Of a DNA stretch of 64,000 nucleotides, positions 20,235 through 29,767 are shown piece by piece. The position numbers and the translations under genes are program-made. Under the pieces are notes generated by a model. It ran no database searches, was not told the DNA's origin, and saw only the letters and a program-made list of their open reading frames with translations. Each line of letters begins with the position of its first letter. Position 1 is the stretch's first letter. Origin of the DNA: Nostoc cf. commune SO-36 (GTDB lineage Bacteria; Cyanobacteriota; Cyanobacteriia; Cyanobacteriales; Nostocaceae); NCBI RefSeq assembly GCF_023734775.1, contig NZ_AP025732.1:3664501-3728500 (forward strand), read 5' to 3'.

Positions 20235-21010
20235 TCGGGTGAACCAGTTGCCAAAGAGGGAATCAATAATATAATAATTGGCAGCGTGTGCGATCGCTCG
20301 ATATAATTAACCCCAAAGAATTTGATCAACAGCTAAGAATTACTGCAAGCAACGACTGATTTATATAATCCATTGGCAAGATTTGAAACGTAACTAACTC
20401 ATGATGTCATCGACCACGGGGCGGGGCGATCGCTAACTTGTGTTTAGGCTGAAACATCACTTGCGCTGCGGATGTTTTCGGCAAATGATTTGACGATCAA
20501 AATATCAGATATATACAAATCTCAGTAATTAACATATACATTCTCCGCAAATATGAAGAGTATGCAAAGATTTTGCTGAAAAGATAGACATATAAGTAAA
20601 TATTCGGTATTTAGTGATTATTGGGTTATTTAGATGTTTCCTGTTTTCTCGCTAGACATTGTGAGCGATGCCTACGGCGGCAAGCTACGCCCACATCGGT
20701 GCATAAAGATTCCTTCTTTTATACCTTGTCAAGTGTTCTCTATTTTCAAACTAGTAAGAGTTATGCGTTGACAAATCAACTCAATTTTTTCTGGCACTTA
20801 AGACTTAGATAGTTCTCAATACTTGGATAAGTCATGCTTACAATCTGTACGACAGAGTGAATCTTGGGCAAAAGTTCTTCACTCTCAAAGGCAAAATAAA
20901 ATCTACCAAAAGCTTCAACTTTTGGCAAATTATTTGTCCCCCGAAACACCACTAACTCGATTATTGACAACTGAAGTTACTCCAAAAATCAATTCAATCA
21001 GGTAAAAGTT
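20235..21010. other. Intergenic region upstream of the RTX gene
   Basis: About 770 bp with no convincing gene. A dispersed-repeat fragment GATGCCTACGGCGGCAAGC lies at about 20667-20685. Hydrophobic residues readable on the minus strand at 20141-20329 may be a displaced N-terminal extension of the kinase, but could not be connected to it. A 60-codon plus-strand frame ending at 21005 has no recognisable features. Confidence 0.45.
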
Positions 21011-24000
21011 ATGGCAATTATCATTGGAACCAGCGGTAACGATACCCTACAGGGCACTTACGATTACCCCGACAACAGAATATACACCGTAACTGGTGGC
21101 GGTGGCAAGGATATATTTTTTTACGAAGACGCGTATTTCGGTTATATCAGCACAATGACTGATTTTGGTGGAGTAGGTAAAGGAACAAACCCAACAGCAG
21201 CAGCCATTGCCGAAGTAGATACCCTAAGTTTCCAGGGCAACAATGATTACACTGCCGAAAACTTGCTCCTCACCCAGAATGACAACAATCTAGAAATCAA
21301 ATTTCAAGGGCAGTTCGACGCTGGCAAAGTCATCCTGCAAAACTTTGCCTTCGAAAACCTGGATAACCTCAGCAAATCGACTGGAGCCACTGTAAACTTG
21401 GGGAATATTCTGTTTTATGGACAAACTAGCATCACCGACAGCTTTGATGTCTTCAATGCCAACTCCATCCAAAGCACTGTCTTTAGAAAAAACACAGTCA
21501 CCTTCCTAAACGACCTCAACAACAATGTTAGCGGCTTTGACAATTCAAATGATGTCATTAATGGTCAGGGAGGTGATGACATTATTAATGGCTTAAGCGG
21601 CAATGACATACTGAGGGGTAGTGCAGGCAATAATACCCTCAATGGTGGTGTTGGTGATGATACCTTGAGTACTAGCGATTCACAAGGTGATAACTTGCTA
21701 AATGGAGGCGATGGCAATGATTATCTTACAGCCTCTGGCCGAAATTATAGCAGCAACTATGACCGACAAAGTTATGACGATCGCTCTTTAGGCAATAATA
21801 CCCTCAACGGTGGTGTTGGTGATGATACCTTGAGTGCTAGCGGTTCACAAGGCGATAACTTGCTAAATGGGGGCGCTGGCAATGATTTTATAAACATCTC
21901 TGGGGCGAGATTTGATGACGGCAATTTTACGTACTCTGACTCTCGCTCAAATGGCAATAACACCCTTAACGGTGGTGCAGGTGATGATACCTTGAGCGCT
22001 AGCGGTTCACAAGGCGATAACTTGCTAGATGGAGGCGATGGCAATGATTTTCTCTCCATCTCTGGCTATCTTTATGCAAATACTGGCTCCTTCTCTGACT
22101 CTACCTCAGATGGCAATAACTTGCTAAATGGGGGCGATGGCAATGATACTCTCACAGCCTCTGGCGCTAGTGGAAATAATACCCTCAACGGTGGCAATGG
22201 CGACGATATCCTTACGGGTGGTAATGGCGATGATAGCCTCGCAGGTGGTGGTGGACAGGATAAATTTGTTTACAACAACGGCTCAGAGTACGAGAACCCG
22301 TATAATGAAAATATTGTTAACACTAACACTGTCACTCATACGATCGCCGATTTTGATGGAGTAGGTAAAGGAACAAACCCTACAGCAGCAGTCATTGCCG
22401 AAGTGGATACTCTGATATTGCAAAACTATAGTGGTTTCACTGCCGAAAACTTGCTCCTCACCCAGAATGGCACAAATTTGGAAATCAGCTTTCAAGGATA
22501 TGGTAATACCACATTCATCCTGGAAAACTTTGCCCTGGAAAATTTGGAAAACCTCAGCAAATCCACTGGAGCCACTGTAGACTTAGGCAATATTCTGTTT
22601 TATGGGCAAACTAGCATCACAGATAGGTTTGATGTCTTCGATGCCAACTCCACCCGAAACAATGTCTTTAGAAGAAATACAGTCACTTTCCTAAACGACC
22701 TTGACAACAATGTTAGTGGCTTTGACAATTCAAATGATGTCATCAATGGTCAGGGAGGTGATGACATTATTAATGGCTTAAGTGGCAATGACATATTGAG
22801 AGGTGGTGCGGGCAATAATACTCTCAACGGTGGCGATGGAAATGATACCCTCGAAGGTGGTGCGGGCAATAACACCCTCAATGGTGGCAATGGCAATGAT
22901 TCCTTAAATTTATACTCCCCATCTACCTTGGTGACTCAAACAGTAGATGGCGGAACAGGTAACGATAGCTTGTCTGTCAGTTATAGCAGTGCTACCACAG
23001 GAATAACTTCGACTTTCGATCCGATTACTAACATTGGAGCAATTTCTACAACGACGGGCACAACAGTGCTTAACTACAAAAATATTGAACAATTAAATAT
23101 CACAGGTACAGCCTACGATGATTATCTTGTGGGAAGCAATGGTAATGATACGCTCCGTTCAGGCAATGACGGCAATGACACAATAAATGGCGGTGTCGGT
23201 GAAGATTTCTTGGATGGCTCGTCAGCAGGGGATAATCTCGTCAATGGAGGCGATGGCAATGATTATTTGCGGGTCTATGCTGATTCCTATTACGACGAAT
23301 TAGGAGAACTTGTTTCGCCTCTGGTATCTGGCGATAACACCCTCAACGGTGGTGTTGGTAACGATGCATTGAGTATTTACAGTTCAACAGGCAATAATTT
23401 ACTAGATGGGGGCGATGGCAATGATACTCTGATAGCCGTAGCCTCTAGCTATAGTGCAAATAATACCCTCAACGGTGGTGTTGGTAACGATTATTTGAAT
23501 ACTAGCGGTTCAAATAATCTACTAGATGGGGGCGACGGTAATGATTTTCTCTCGGCCTCTTACGGCAATGATATCCTCGAAGGTGGCAATGGCAATGATA
23601 CCCTCGAAGGTGGTTACAATAATGATACCCTCGAAGGTGGTGACGGTAATGATATCCTCGGAGGTGGTGAGGGTAATGATAGACTCTATGGAATGAGTGG
23701 TACTGATACCTTTGTTTTCAATAGTTTCTATGATGGAAGTTTATATGATGGAGGACTTGATACTATTTACGACTTCAACGCCACTAATGAATTAATTCAG
23801 GTATCGGCTGCTGGCTTTGGTGGGGGATTATCAATTGGTGTACTTTCAAGTAGTCAGTTTACAATCGGAATATCTGCAACCACTGCTACTGAGAGATTTA
23901 TTTATGACTCCACTACAGGTGCATTGTTCTTTGACAAAGATGGCAGTGCAAGCGCATTTACTCAGGTACAGTTTGCACAATTATCTGCTGGGTTGTCATT

Positions 24001-24028
24001 AACTAACAACAATTTTCTGGTTGGTTAA
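21011..24028 (+). CDS. RTX (hemolysin-type) calcium-binding repeat protein
   Basis: 1005-residue acidic secreted-type protein made mostly of RTX nonapeptides GGxGxDxLx (for example GGDGNDTLEGG, GGNGNDSLN), which fold into calcium-filled beta rolls and are usually exported by type I secretion. It has no N-terminal signal peptide. A non-RTX segment of about 160 residues (DFGGVGKGTNPTAA ... NNVSGFDNSND) occurs twice, near residues 55-195 and 450-590. The C-terminus (about 890-1005) has a peptidase M10-type serralysin ending with DTIYDFNATNELIQV and FIYDSTTGALFFDKDG, which probably carries the export signal. No protease, lipase or toxin domain was seen, so a surface or matrix role is more likely. 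No secretion genes are adjacent. Confidence 0.93.
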   Translation: MAIIIGTSGNDTLQGTYDYPDNRIYTVTGGGGKDIFFYEDAYFGYISTMTDFGGVGKGTNPTAAAIAEVDTLSFQGNNDYTAENLLLTQNDNNLEIKFQGQFDAGKVILQNFAFENLDNLSKSTGATVNLGNILFYGQTSITDSFDVFNANSIQSTVFRKNTVTFLNDLNNNVSGFDNSNDVINGQGGDDIINGLSGNDILRGSAGNNTLNGGVGDDTLSTSDSQGDNLLNGGDGNDYLTASGRNYSSNYDRQSYDDRSLGNNTLNGGVGDDTLSASGSQGDNLLNGGAGNDFINISGARFDDGNFTYSDSRSNGNNTLNGGAGDDTLSASGSQGDNLLDGGDGNDFLSISGYLYANTGSFSDSTSDGNNLLNGGDGNDTLTASGASGNNTLNGGNGDDILTGGNGDDSLAGGGGQDKFVYNNGSEYENPYNENIVNTNTVTHTIADFDGVGKGTNPTAAVIAEVDTLILQNYSGFTAENLLLTQNGTNLEISFQGYGNTTFILENFALENLENLSKSTGATVDLGNILFYGQTSITDRFDVFDANSTRNNVFRRNTVTFLNDLDNNVSGFDNSNDVINGQGGDDIINGLSGNDILRGGAGNNTLNGGDGNDTLEGGAGNNTLNGGNGNDSLNLYSPSTLVTQTVDGGTGNDSLSVSYSSATTGITSTFDPITNIGAISTTTGTTVLNYKNIEQLNITGTAYDDYLVGSNGNDTLRSGNDGNDTINGGVGEDFLDGSSAGDNLVNGGDGNDYLRVYADSYYDELGELVSPLVSGDNTLNGGVGNDALSIYSSTGNNLLDGGDGNDTLIAVASSYSANNTLNGGVGNDYLNTSGSNNLLDGGDGNDFLSASYGNDILEGGNGNDTLEGGYNNDTLEGGDGNDILGGGEGNDRLYGMSGTDTFVFNSFYDGSLYDGGLDTIYDFNATNELIQVSAAGFGGGLSIGVLSSSQFTIGISATTATERFIYDSTTGALFFDKDGSASAFTQVQFAQLSAGLSLTNNNFLVG

Positions 24029-24078
24029 TCAGTAATTAGAATTCCATCACACAGCAACAAGCAAAATCAGAAATCTTA

Positions 24079-24112
24079 AAATGCGAGGTGTTGAAAATAG
24101 CACCTCGCATTT
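24079..24112 (+). terminator. Hairpin terminator after the RTX gene
   Basis: Perfect 12-bp stem AAATGCGAGGTG / CACCTCGCATTT with a 10-nt loop, 50 bp after the RTX stop and followed by TGATTG. A weak T tail makes it a probable rather than classical terminator. Confidence 0.65.
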
Positions 24113-24199
24113 GATTGCTCAATACAGTCAACTTTTAACAAACCAAGGCGATCGCGTCCTCATACCAATTCACGAAAAGGCTGATACACATAGATTTAT

Positions 24200-24372
24200 C
24201 GTAGGGGCAGGCATTGCCCATTGGTGTCAACTTAAGCTAAAAGCCTTTTCAAATCTCGTTTCCAGCCTCTGGGCTGGAAATGCACTTCAATTGCGGCTCT
24301 GCCGCCAGCAAGGGAGGCGGAGCCTCAACGACAGGCATTCCCAGTCGGAGACTGGGAACGAGGCTGCGTAGC
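24200..24372. repeat. Dispersed palindromic repeats at the truncated end of ada
   Basis: GTAGGGGCAGGCATTGCC, then TTTCCAGCCT / GGGCTGGAAA, GAGGCGGAGCCTC and a CATTCCCAGTC / GACTGGGAACG pair. Related pieces occur at about 41145-41200, 41465-41525, 51305-51375 and 51715-51765. The repeats end about 7 bp before the surviving ada frame. Confidence 0.6.
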
Positions 24373-24378
24373 TAACGA

Positions 24379-25038
24379 TTGAAACAGCGTTTACAGTCAG
24401 GAGAGGAAATTGCTCATGCAGTTTACGAAACCGGGTATGGTTCAAGTAGCCAACTGTATGAGAAAGCATCTAAACAACAGAGAATGACACCAAAGACTTA
24501 CCAACAAGCTGGAAAGACAATCAGCATTGTCTATGCGATCGCTCCATGTCCACTAGGATATTTGCTTGTGGCAACAACAGAGAAGGGTATCTGTGCCGTT
24601 AAACTAGGTAATGAAGCAGACAAGCTTGAACACATTTTGAACCAGGAATTTCACCAAGCGCACATCATACGTGATGACCACACACACAAGGAATGGATAC
24701 AAGCAATCCTTGACTTTATTGCGGGAGGTGAAACACATCTCGATTTACCGCTTGATGTCCGTGGTACAGCATTTCAAAAACAGGTGTGGGAAGCATTACA
24801 AAAAATTCCATACAGCGAAACCCGCACTTACACTGATATTGCTCGTAATATTGCCAAACCCCAAGCAGTCCGTGCTGTAGGTAATGCTTGTGGAGCTAAT
24901 CCGATCGCGCTGATTGTACCGTGTCATCGGGTGCTGAGGAGTGATGGCAGTCTTGGTGGTTATCGCTGGGGAATTGAGCGCAAACAAAAACTGCTTACAC
25001 AAGAATCGAAATTTCTCAAAGATGGCTCAAATACCTGA
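24379..25038 (+). CDS. ada: 5'-truncated Ada: HTH remnant plus O6-methylguanine-DNA methyltransferase
   Basis: 219 codons from a TTG; a stop lies two codons upstream. Residues 1-45 are the second half of an AraC-type helix-turn-helix as found in Ada (EEIAHAVYETGYGSSSQLYEKASKQQRMTPKTY). Residues about 48-210 are a complete MGMT domain (FQKQVWEALQKIPYSETRTYTDIA) with the active-site PCHR motif (IVPCHRVL) and GGYRWGIERKQKLL. The Zn-binding Cys domain and the first HTH helices of Ada are missing, replaced by repeats. The repair domain could still work if a start is used. It overlaps alkA downstream by 17 bp, so both repair genes were probably co-transcribed. Confidence 0.85.
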   Translation: MKQRLQSGEEIAHAVYETGYGSSSQLYEKASKQQRMTPKTYQQAGKTISIVYAIAPCPLGYLLVATTEKGICAVKLGNEADKLEHILNQEFHQAHIIRDDHTHKEWIQAILDFIAGGETHLDLPLDVRGTAFQKQVWEALQKIPYSETRTYTDIARNIAKPQAVRAVGNACGANPIALIVPCHRVLRSDGSLGGYRWGIERKQKLLTQESKFLKDGSNT

Positions 25039-25659
25039 ATTAGAATCGCTGACGGAAGAAAGTCTTACCCGTGGTTTAATGGTGCTTGCCAATCTCGATA
25101 GCGATTTGGCTTGGATTTTAGAAACATTGGGGCCTCCACCAATGTGGCAAAGACAACCGGGTTTTGCAACACTGTTGTGCATCATTCTGGAACAACAAGT
25201 TTCCGTAGCGGCTGCAAAAGCTGTATTTACGCGACTATGTGGAGTTGTTGTAACTTTAACGCCAGAAAACTTTCTGATATTAGATGATGCTCAATTAAAA
25301 GCGATTGGATTCAGTCGGCAAAAGATTTATACTGTCGTGGGTTGGCTCAGACCATCGCAACTGGTCAACTTGACCTAACCAAGCTGGAAACAATGGATGA
25401 AACTACTATTAGAACTGAGTTAAAGTGCCTCAAAGGTATCGGAGACTGGACAGTTGATATTTATTTGCTCATGGCGCTGCAACGTCCTGATGTCTTTCCT
25501 AAAGGAGATTTAGCGATCGCGATCGCTCTACAAAAACTCAAAAATTTAGCGACTCGTCCAACACCCGCACAACTAGAAGCAATAACACAGCACTGGCGAC
25601 CGTGGCGAGCAGTTGCAGCAAGACTTTTATGGCATTATTACCTGAATAATCCCAAATAA
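25022..25659 (+). pseudogene. alkA: DNA-3-methyladenine glycosylase II (HhH-GPD), frameshifted
   Basis: Base-excision glycosylase removing alkylated purines. It starts at MAQIPELESL inside the end of ada. The first part has WQRQPGFATLLCIILEQQVS. The second part, in another frame, has LKGIGDWTVDIYLLMALQRPDVFPKGDLA, containing the helix-hairpin-helix and the catalytic Asp of GDLA. One missing T near 25329 (ATTTATACTGTCG) separates IY from CRGLAQTIATGQLDL; adding it gives the usual IYYCRGLA reading. Forms an alkylation-repair pair with ada. Confidence 0.88.
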
Positions 25660-25671
25660 TTGCTCTTTCTC

Positions 25672-25719
25672 CCTTCTCTACGAGACGCTGTGCGTTCACG
25701 TAGTGTCTCGTAGAGAAGG
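25672..25719. repeat. Palindromic TCTCTACGAGACGCT module
   Basis: Inverted arms CCTTCTCTACGAGACGCT and AGTGTCTCGTAGAGAAGG around a short loop. A member of the module family discussed at 50776-50826, 51452-51492 and 58451-58491. It sits between alkA and the DMT transporter. Confidence 0.7.
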
Positions 25720-25755
25720 CGCACTTGGCGGTTAGTATAATAGAGTATAAACTAA

Positions 25756-26754
25756 ATGGCAGAAAATCAATTAAATCTAACACAAGAAAAGCCTGATAAA
25801 ACTTCAAACCTCCTGCCGATAATCATAGTAATAATTGCATTATTCGCTTTATCTTCAACAGCAATATTTATTAAAATTTCTCTTAGAGAAATGAGCGCTG
25901 TTGCTACATTATTTAATCGTTTATGGATAGCGACTATTATCTTTGGTTTATGGAGTGGAATTAACCAAGCACATATTCAAATTACAGAAGATAAACCTGT
26001 ATTACCACAGCAGTCCTATCCAATCAAAGAAATAGGTTTATTAATCGCAGTGGGTCTAGTTCATGTATTAGGTCGATTATCTTGGACTTGGTCGCTAACT
26101 CAGACTGGTGCTGCTAATGCTAATGCTTTAGGTAGTCTCAATCCGCTATTTACTACTTTAGGAGGATGGCTATTTTTTAATCAAATTTTTGGGCGTAAAT
26201 TTATCATCGGTTTGATCTTAGCCATAATCGGTGCGATCGCAGTTGGATTTGAAGATTTATTGCGCTCCAATAACAATATTACAGGTGATGCTGTTGCCCT
26301 CATATCATCGGTTTTTTATGCAGCGAACTTTTTACTTATCGAGCAGATACGCAATAAGTTTTCAGTTCTCACGATACTTCTGTGGCGTTGTGTGATTGCA
26401 ACTACATTGATGATACCAGTGGTACTAATCTTTGAAAAACAAGTTTTTCCAGTTACTTTGTCAGGGTGGTTAGTAGTATTTGCACTAGCTTCTATTTGCG
26501 AAGCTTTGGGTCATGGGCTAATTATATACAGCCTCAAAAACTTTTCATCAGGATTTATCTCTTTACTCTTACTACTCAATCCCGTGATTGTTGCAATTCT
26601 TGCTTGGATACTATTCTCGGAAAACTTGAGTATTTTTAACTTATTAGGATTGTCTCTAATTTTAGTAGGTATATATCTTGCAACTTCTAATAAAGAATCT
26701 ATACAATCTAAAGTTAATACCCATATCCAATCTTCAGCAGAAAGCGAATCTTAA
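25756..26754 (+). CDS. EamA/DMT-family membrane transporter
   Basis: 332-residue drug/metabolite transporter-type permease with about ten membrane helices arranged as two EamA repeats (about 20-160 and 175-315). Typical elements are TGAANANALGSLNPLFTTLGGWLFFNQ and LGHGLIIYSLKNFSSGFISLLLLLNPVIVAILAWILFSENL. The substrate cannot be told. A TATAAT box at 25736-25741 lies about 15 bp before the start, consistent with its own promoter. Confidence 0.88.
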   Translation: MAENQLNLTQEKPDKTSNLLPIIIVIIALFALSSTAIFIKISLREMSAVATLFNRLWIATIIFGLWSGINQAHIQITEDKPVLPQQSYPIKEIGLLIAVGLVHVLGRLSWTWSLTQTGAANANALGSLNPLFTTLGGWLFFNQIFGRKFIIGLILAIIGAIAVGFEDLLRSNNNITGDAVALISSVFYAANFLLIEQIRNKFSVLTILLWRCVIATTLMIPVVLIFEKQVFPVTLSGWLVVFALASICEALGHGLIIYSLKNFSSGFISLLLLLNPVIVAILAWILFSENLSIFNLLGLSLILVGIYLATSNKESIQSKVNTHIQSSAESES

Positions 26755-26796
26755 AAAGTTCTCATTCAGATGCGGTATAAAATTATATCGCAAGGT

Positions 26797-26824
26797 GTAG
26801 GGGCACGGCATACCGTGCCCCTAC
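26797..26824. terminator. Repeat-derived bidirectional hairpin terminator
   Basis: GTAGGGGCACGGCATACCGTGCCCCTAC folds into a strong stem between the convergent DMT transporter and dapF. A near-identical hairpin lies at 53554-53581, also between convergent genes. Confidence 0.6.
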
Positions 26825-26840
26825 GGGTGTACCTTACTGG

Positions 26841-27680
26841 TTACAGTTTACCAGTGAATACCTTTTGGGCCGGGCCTGTCATATAAACTCGTTGGTCGAT
26901 TTCTGACCATTCAATTTGCAAGGGGCCACCAGGTAATTCTATAGTTGCAGTGCGATCGCATTTCCCAGTTAACACTCCAGCCACCAAGGAAGCACAAGCA
27001 CCAGTCCCGCAAGCTAATGTAATCCCAGCACCCCGTTCCCATACCCGCATTTTCAAATAGTCATGGCGTACCACTTGCATAAATTCGGTATTTATGCGTT
27101 GCGGAAAAACTGGGTGATGCTCAAATTTCGGGCCGATGGTTTCTAGCTCAATTGCTGCGACATCTTCCACAAAGGTAATGCAGTGGGGATTTCCCATATT
27201 TACACAGGTGACATCCCAAGTTTTCCCCGCCACCTCTAATGGCAGAGAAATTACTTTTTCTTCAGCGGGTGCAAGAGTGGTGGGAATTTCGCCAGCGAGT
27301 AACTTGGGTAAACCCATGTCTACTTTAACTTGACCATTAGATAAGAGTTGGGGAGTCATTACACCACCCAAAGTATGAATGCGATATGAATCTTTATTCC
27401 GGGATTCGCCCTCTAAATCTGCCAAAAAGCCAGCTAAACAGCGAATGCCATTGCCACACATTTCTGGTTCTGAACCATCGGAATTAAAAATCCGCATGGT
27501 GTAGTCCGTGCCGTTTTCTCCCGGTAGGGCAAAAATTACACCATCAGCACCGATACCAAAATGGCGATCGCACAACTTGATGGCTTGCTCTGGAGTCACT
27601 ACAGGCAATGATGACAAGCGATTGTCAATCAAAATAAAGTCGTTGCCTAGACCATGATACTTAGTAAATTCGATTGCCAT
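26841..27680 (-). CDS. dapF: Diaminopimelate epimerase
   Basis: Converts LL- to meso-diaminopimelate in the lysine and peptidoglycan pathway (cytoplasm). It has 279 residues, normal length. The catalytic cysteines are C75 in [11 protein letters not shown] and C224 in [11 protein letters not shown]. The conserved N-terminus is [17 protein letters not shown]. It diverges from hfq, whose start is 70 bp away. Confidence 0.96.
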   Translation of the reverse strand: MAIEFTKYHGLGNDFILIDNRLSSLPVVTPEQAIKLCDRHFGIGADGVIFALPGENGTDYTMRIFNSDGSEPEMCGNGIRCLAGFLADLEGESRNKDSYRIHTLGGVMTPQLLSNGQVKVDMGLPKLLAGEIPTTLAPAEEKVISLPLEVAGKTWDVTCVNMGNPHCITFVEDVAAIELETIGPKFEHHPVFPQRINTEFMQVVRHDYLKMRVWERGAGITLACGTGACASLVAGVLTGKCDRTATIELPGGPLQIEWSEIDQRVYMTGPAQKVFTGKL

Positions 27681-27749
27681 TTCTTCAAGGATGAATTATC
27701 AAGGATTAGTTACTCTTTATTTTGCCTTGTAGGTTCATCTTTACTAAAA

Positions 27750-27965
27750 ATGCTTACCGAATTTGACACCACTTTACCCAGTATTAGACAAGTCCAAAAC
27801 CTGATTAAACAAACAACCCCAGTAGAGTTAAAGCTGCTGACTGGCGATGTCCTCACAGGAAAGGTTTTATGGCAAGATCCACAGTGTATCTCTATTGCTG
27901 ATGAAAACAGTCAGTACACCGTTTGGAAACATGCGATCGCATACATCAAGCCGAAAACAACTTAA
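27750..27965 (+). CDS. hfq: Cyanobacterial Hfq-like Sm protein
   Basis: 71-residue Sm-fold protein: FDTTLPSIRQVQNLIKQ, then PVELKLLTGDVLTGKVLWQDPQCISI and KHAIAYIKP, matching the divergent short cyanobacterial Hfq, which lacks many RNA-contact residues and is linked to motility and pilus function. The start at MLTEFD (27750) fits the family; an in-frame extension to 27654 overlaps dapF. dapF next to divergent hfq is a common cyanobacterial arrangement. Confidence 0.93.
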   Translation: MLTEFDTTLPSIRQVQNLIKQTTPVELKLLTGDVLTGKVLWQDPQCISIADENSQYTVWKHAIAYIKPKTT

Positions 27966-28050
27966 GAGAGAAAGTTGCCTTTTATTGCTGGGTAGTGCTA
28001 ATAGCGCTCTCAGCAATACCTCCATCCCCCCCTATTAAATTACTATTAAG

Positions 28051-28327
28051 GGCTAAGGCTGCAATCGTTTTAACAGCGAGTGTTTTAGAAGAAGAGAAAG
28101 CGATCGTTTTTTCAGTCGGGTGTAATGATTTTCTACGTAAACCTTTTGCAGAAAATACTATTTTTAATACACGGGCGAAATATCTGGGTGTCAAAAATAT
28201 ATTTGCTGAAAATAATTCTTAAAATTTGGAATATACAAAAGGAAATTCTATAACATCTAATAATCTAATTTGTATGTCTCAAGAAGGGATTAATCAATTC
28301 TATGAAGTTGCTTTAGAGGATGTTTGA
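28051..28327 (+). pseudogene. Remnant of a response-regulator receiver domain (hybrid kinase tail)
   Basis: Readable residues AIVLTASVLEEEKAIVFSVGCNDFLRKPFAENTIF are the beta4-alpha5 end of a receiver domain (conserved Thr and Lys in LTAS and RKPF). LGVKNIFAENNS and then CMSQEGINQFYEVALED follow, as in linkers of cyanobacterial hybrid kinases. Frames shift between pieces and no upstream kinase is present, so this is a decayed fragment left downstream of hfq. Confidence 0.7.
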
Positions 28328-28385
28328 AAAGTATTTCGCTGTGATTTTAGGTACTTAGCGATCCCCCCTAACCCCCCTTAAAAAG

Positions 28386-28526
28386 CTACCGTGTATACAC
28401 AAGTCTTAAAAACCTAACTTGATAAGACTTTCCTCGTTTATCTCATTCCCATGCAGAGCATGGGAACGAGATAAACGAGAGAAGAATGGAAAATCAAACT
28501 TTTTTTGACTTGTGCATACACCGTAG
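28386..28526. mobile_element. MITE E1, CTACSGTGTATACACAAGTC ends, 10-bp target duplication
   Basis: Left end CTACCGTGTATACACAAGTC and right end GACTTGTGCATACACCGTAG are inverted repeats. CCTTAAAAAG occurs directly on both sides (28376-28385 and 28527-28536), a perfect 10-bp target duplication within a CCCCCCTTAAAAAGGGGGG-type palindrome. The about 100-bp interior includes the hairpin CTCATTCCCATG / CATGGGAACGAG. Confidence 0.8.
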
Positions 28527-28786
28527 CCTTAAAAAGGGGGGAACCGGAATCAAAGTCCCCCTTATTAAGGGCGATTTAGGGGGGATCTAGAACGTTTTAA
28601 TACCTACAATAGGACTTTTCAAACAACCTCTTACAATCAAATATTAATCTTTTTATATAATTAATTAGAAATATTACAAGCTTTTAATTAAAATCTTAAC
28701 AAAAACTATACGTAGATTTGAATTTAAAAAAATAGTTTATTTAGTTGAATATTCGTTCATAATTATTAAATCATATCAAGTATTTT

Positions 28787-29767
28787 ATGTTTAAATACCT
28801 CAGATACATTAGTGTTTTTCTGATTACTGTTTATTTGCTATTTGCTTGTCATGCTTCAGCACCAACCGAATTTAAACGCTCTCCGTTGAAAGTGGTATTT
28901 GCATCTTTTGTTGGGGAGTATCCAGGTATCATTGCTCAAGAAAAAGGATTCTTCAAAGCCCAAGGTGTAGATGTGGAACTAATTCATAAACGATACACCC
29001 AATTGGGAAGAGCAAACTTCAGTGCAGGTAAGTATGACGGTATTTCATTATCTTTAGGAAGTATTATCATCTTGAGTGCCACAAATCCAGATATACAAGG
29101 CGTGCTAGTTATAGATGAATCAACAGGAGCAGATGTGGTGGTCGCCCAATCACAAATTAAAATCGTCGCTGACTTGAAAGGGAAAAAACTGGGCGCAAAT
29201 CTAGGCGGTTTTAGCGAAGTTTTCGTGACTGAGATGTTTAAAAGTGCCAACTTAACCAGCGATGATGTGAAGTTGGTTAAATTAGAAGCTTTAGAAATTC
29301 CTCAAGGACTGAAAAATAATGTTATTCAAGCCGGACACACTTGGGAGCCTCATCTTTCTCAAATTATTAAATTAGGAGGACATATCATATTTACCAGCAA
29401 ACAAACTCCTGGCTTGATTGTAGATATGATTATTTTTCGCGGTGATACAGTCCGCGATCGCCCCGAAGACGTTCGTGCATTTGTGCGAGGATGGTTACAA
29501 GCCGCAACCTATTGGAGGGCAAATCTTCAAGAAGGAAACGCGATCATCAGCAAAGCCTTAAAAATTCCTAGCAATACAATCTCTCTAGAGGGAGTAAACT
29601 TAACTGATTTAGCTCAAAATCAAAAATTATTTCAATCTAGTAACCCTAACTCTATTTACAAAACTGCCAAGATATATGCAGACTTTTTTATTCGCTCGGG
29701 AAACTTGACGCGCATTCCTGAGCTAGAAAGTTTGTTCAATTCTTCCTTCTTGAACCCTCCCCTCTAG
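28787..29767 (+). CDS. SsuA/THI5-like (NMT1) substrate-binding lipoprotein
   Basis: 326-residue periplasmic binding protein with a lipoprotein signal (VYLLFAC, acylated Cys21). The NMT1/SsuA-type fold shows as KVVFASFVGEYPGIIAQEKGFFKAQGVDVELIHK, then DLKGKKLGANLGGFSEVFVTEMFK and VRAFVRGWLQAATYW. Relatives bind sulfonates, nitrate, taurine or pyrimidine precursors. No ABC permease or ATPase follows; the next gene, 9 bp away, is a membrane diguanylate cyclase, suggesting the binding protein feeds a sensor. Confidence 0.88.
   Translation: MFKYLRYISVFLITVYLLFACHASAPTEFKRSPLKVVFASFVGEYPGIIAQEKGFFKAQGVDVELIHKRYTQLGRANFSAGKYDGISLSLGSIIILSATNPDIQGVLVIDESTGADVVVAQSQIKIVADLKGKKLGANLGGFSEVFVTEMFKSANLTSDDVKLVKLEALEIPQGLKNNVIQAGHTWEPHLSQIIKLGGHIIFTSKQTPGLIVDMIIFRGDTVRDRPEDVRAFVRGWLQAATYWRANLQEGNAIISKALKIPSNTISLEGVNLTDLAQNQKLFQSSNPNSIYKTAKIYADFFIRSGNLTRIPELESLFNSSFLNPPL

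Noticed and set aside
20621..21005. Two small frames upstream of the RTX gene
   Set aside because: No RBS, no recognisable motif, and overlap with a dispersed repeat.
24081..24371. 96-codon frame after the RTX gene
   Set aside because: Begins in a terminator hairpin and runs through dispersed repeats.
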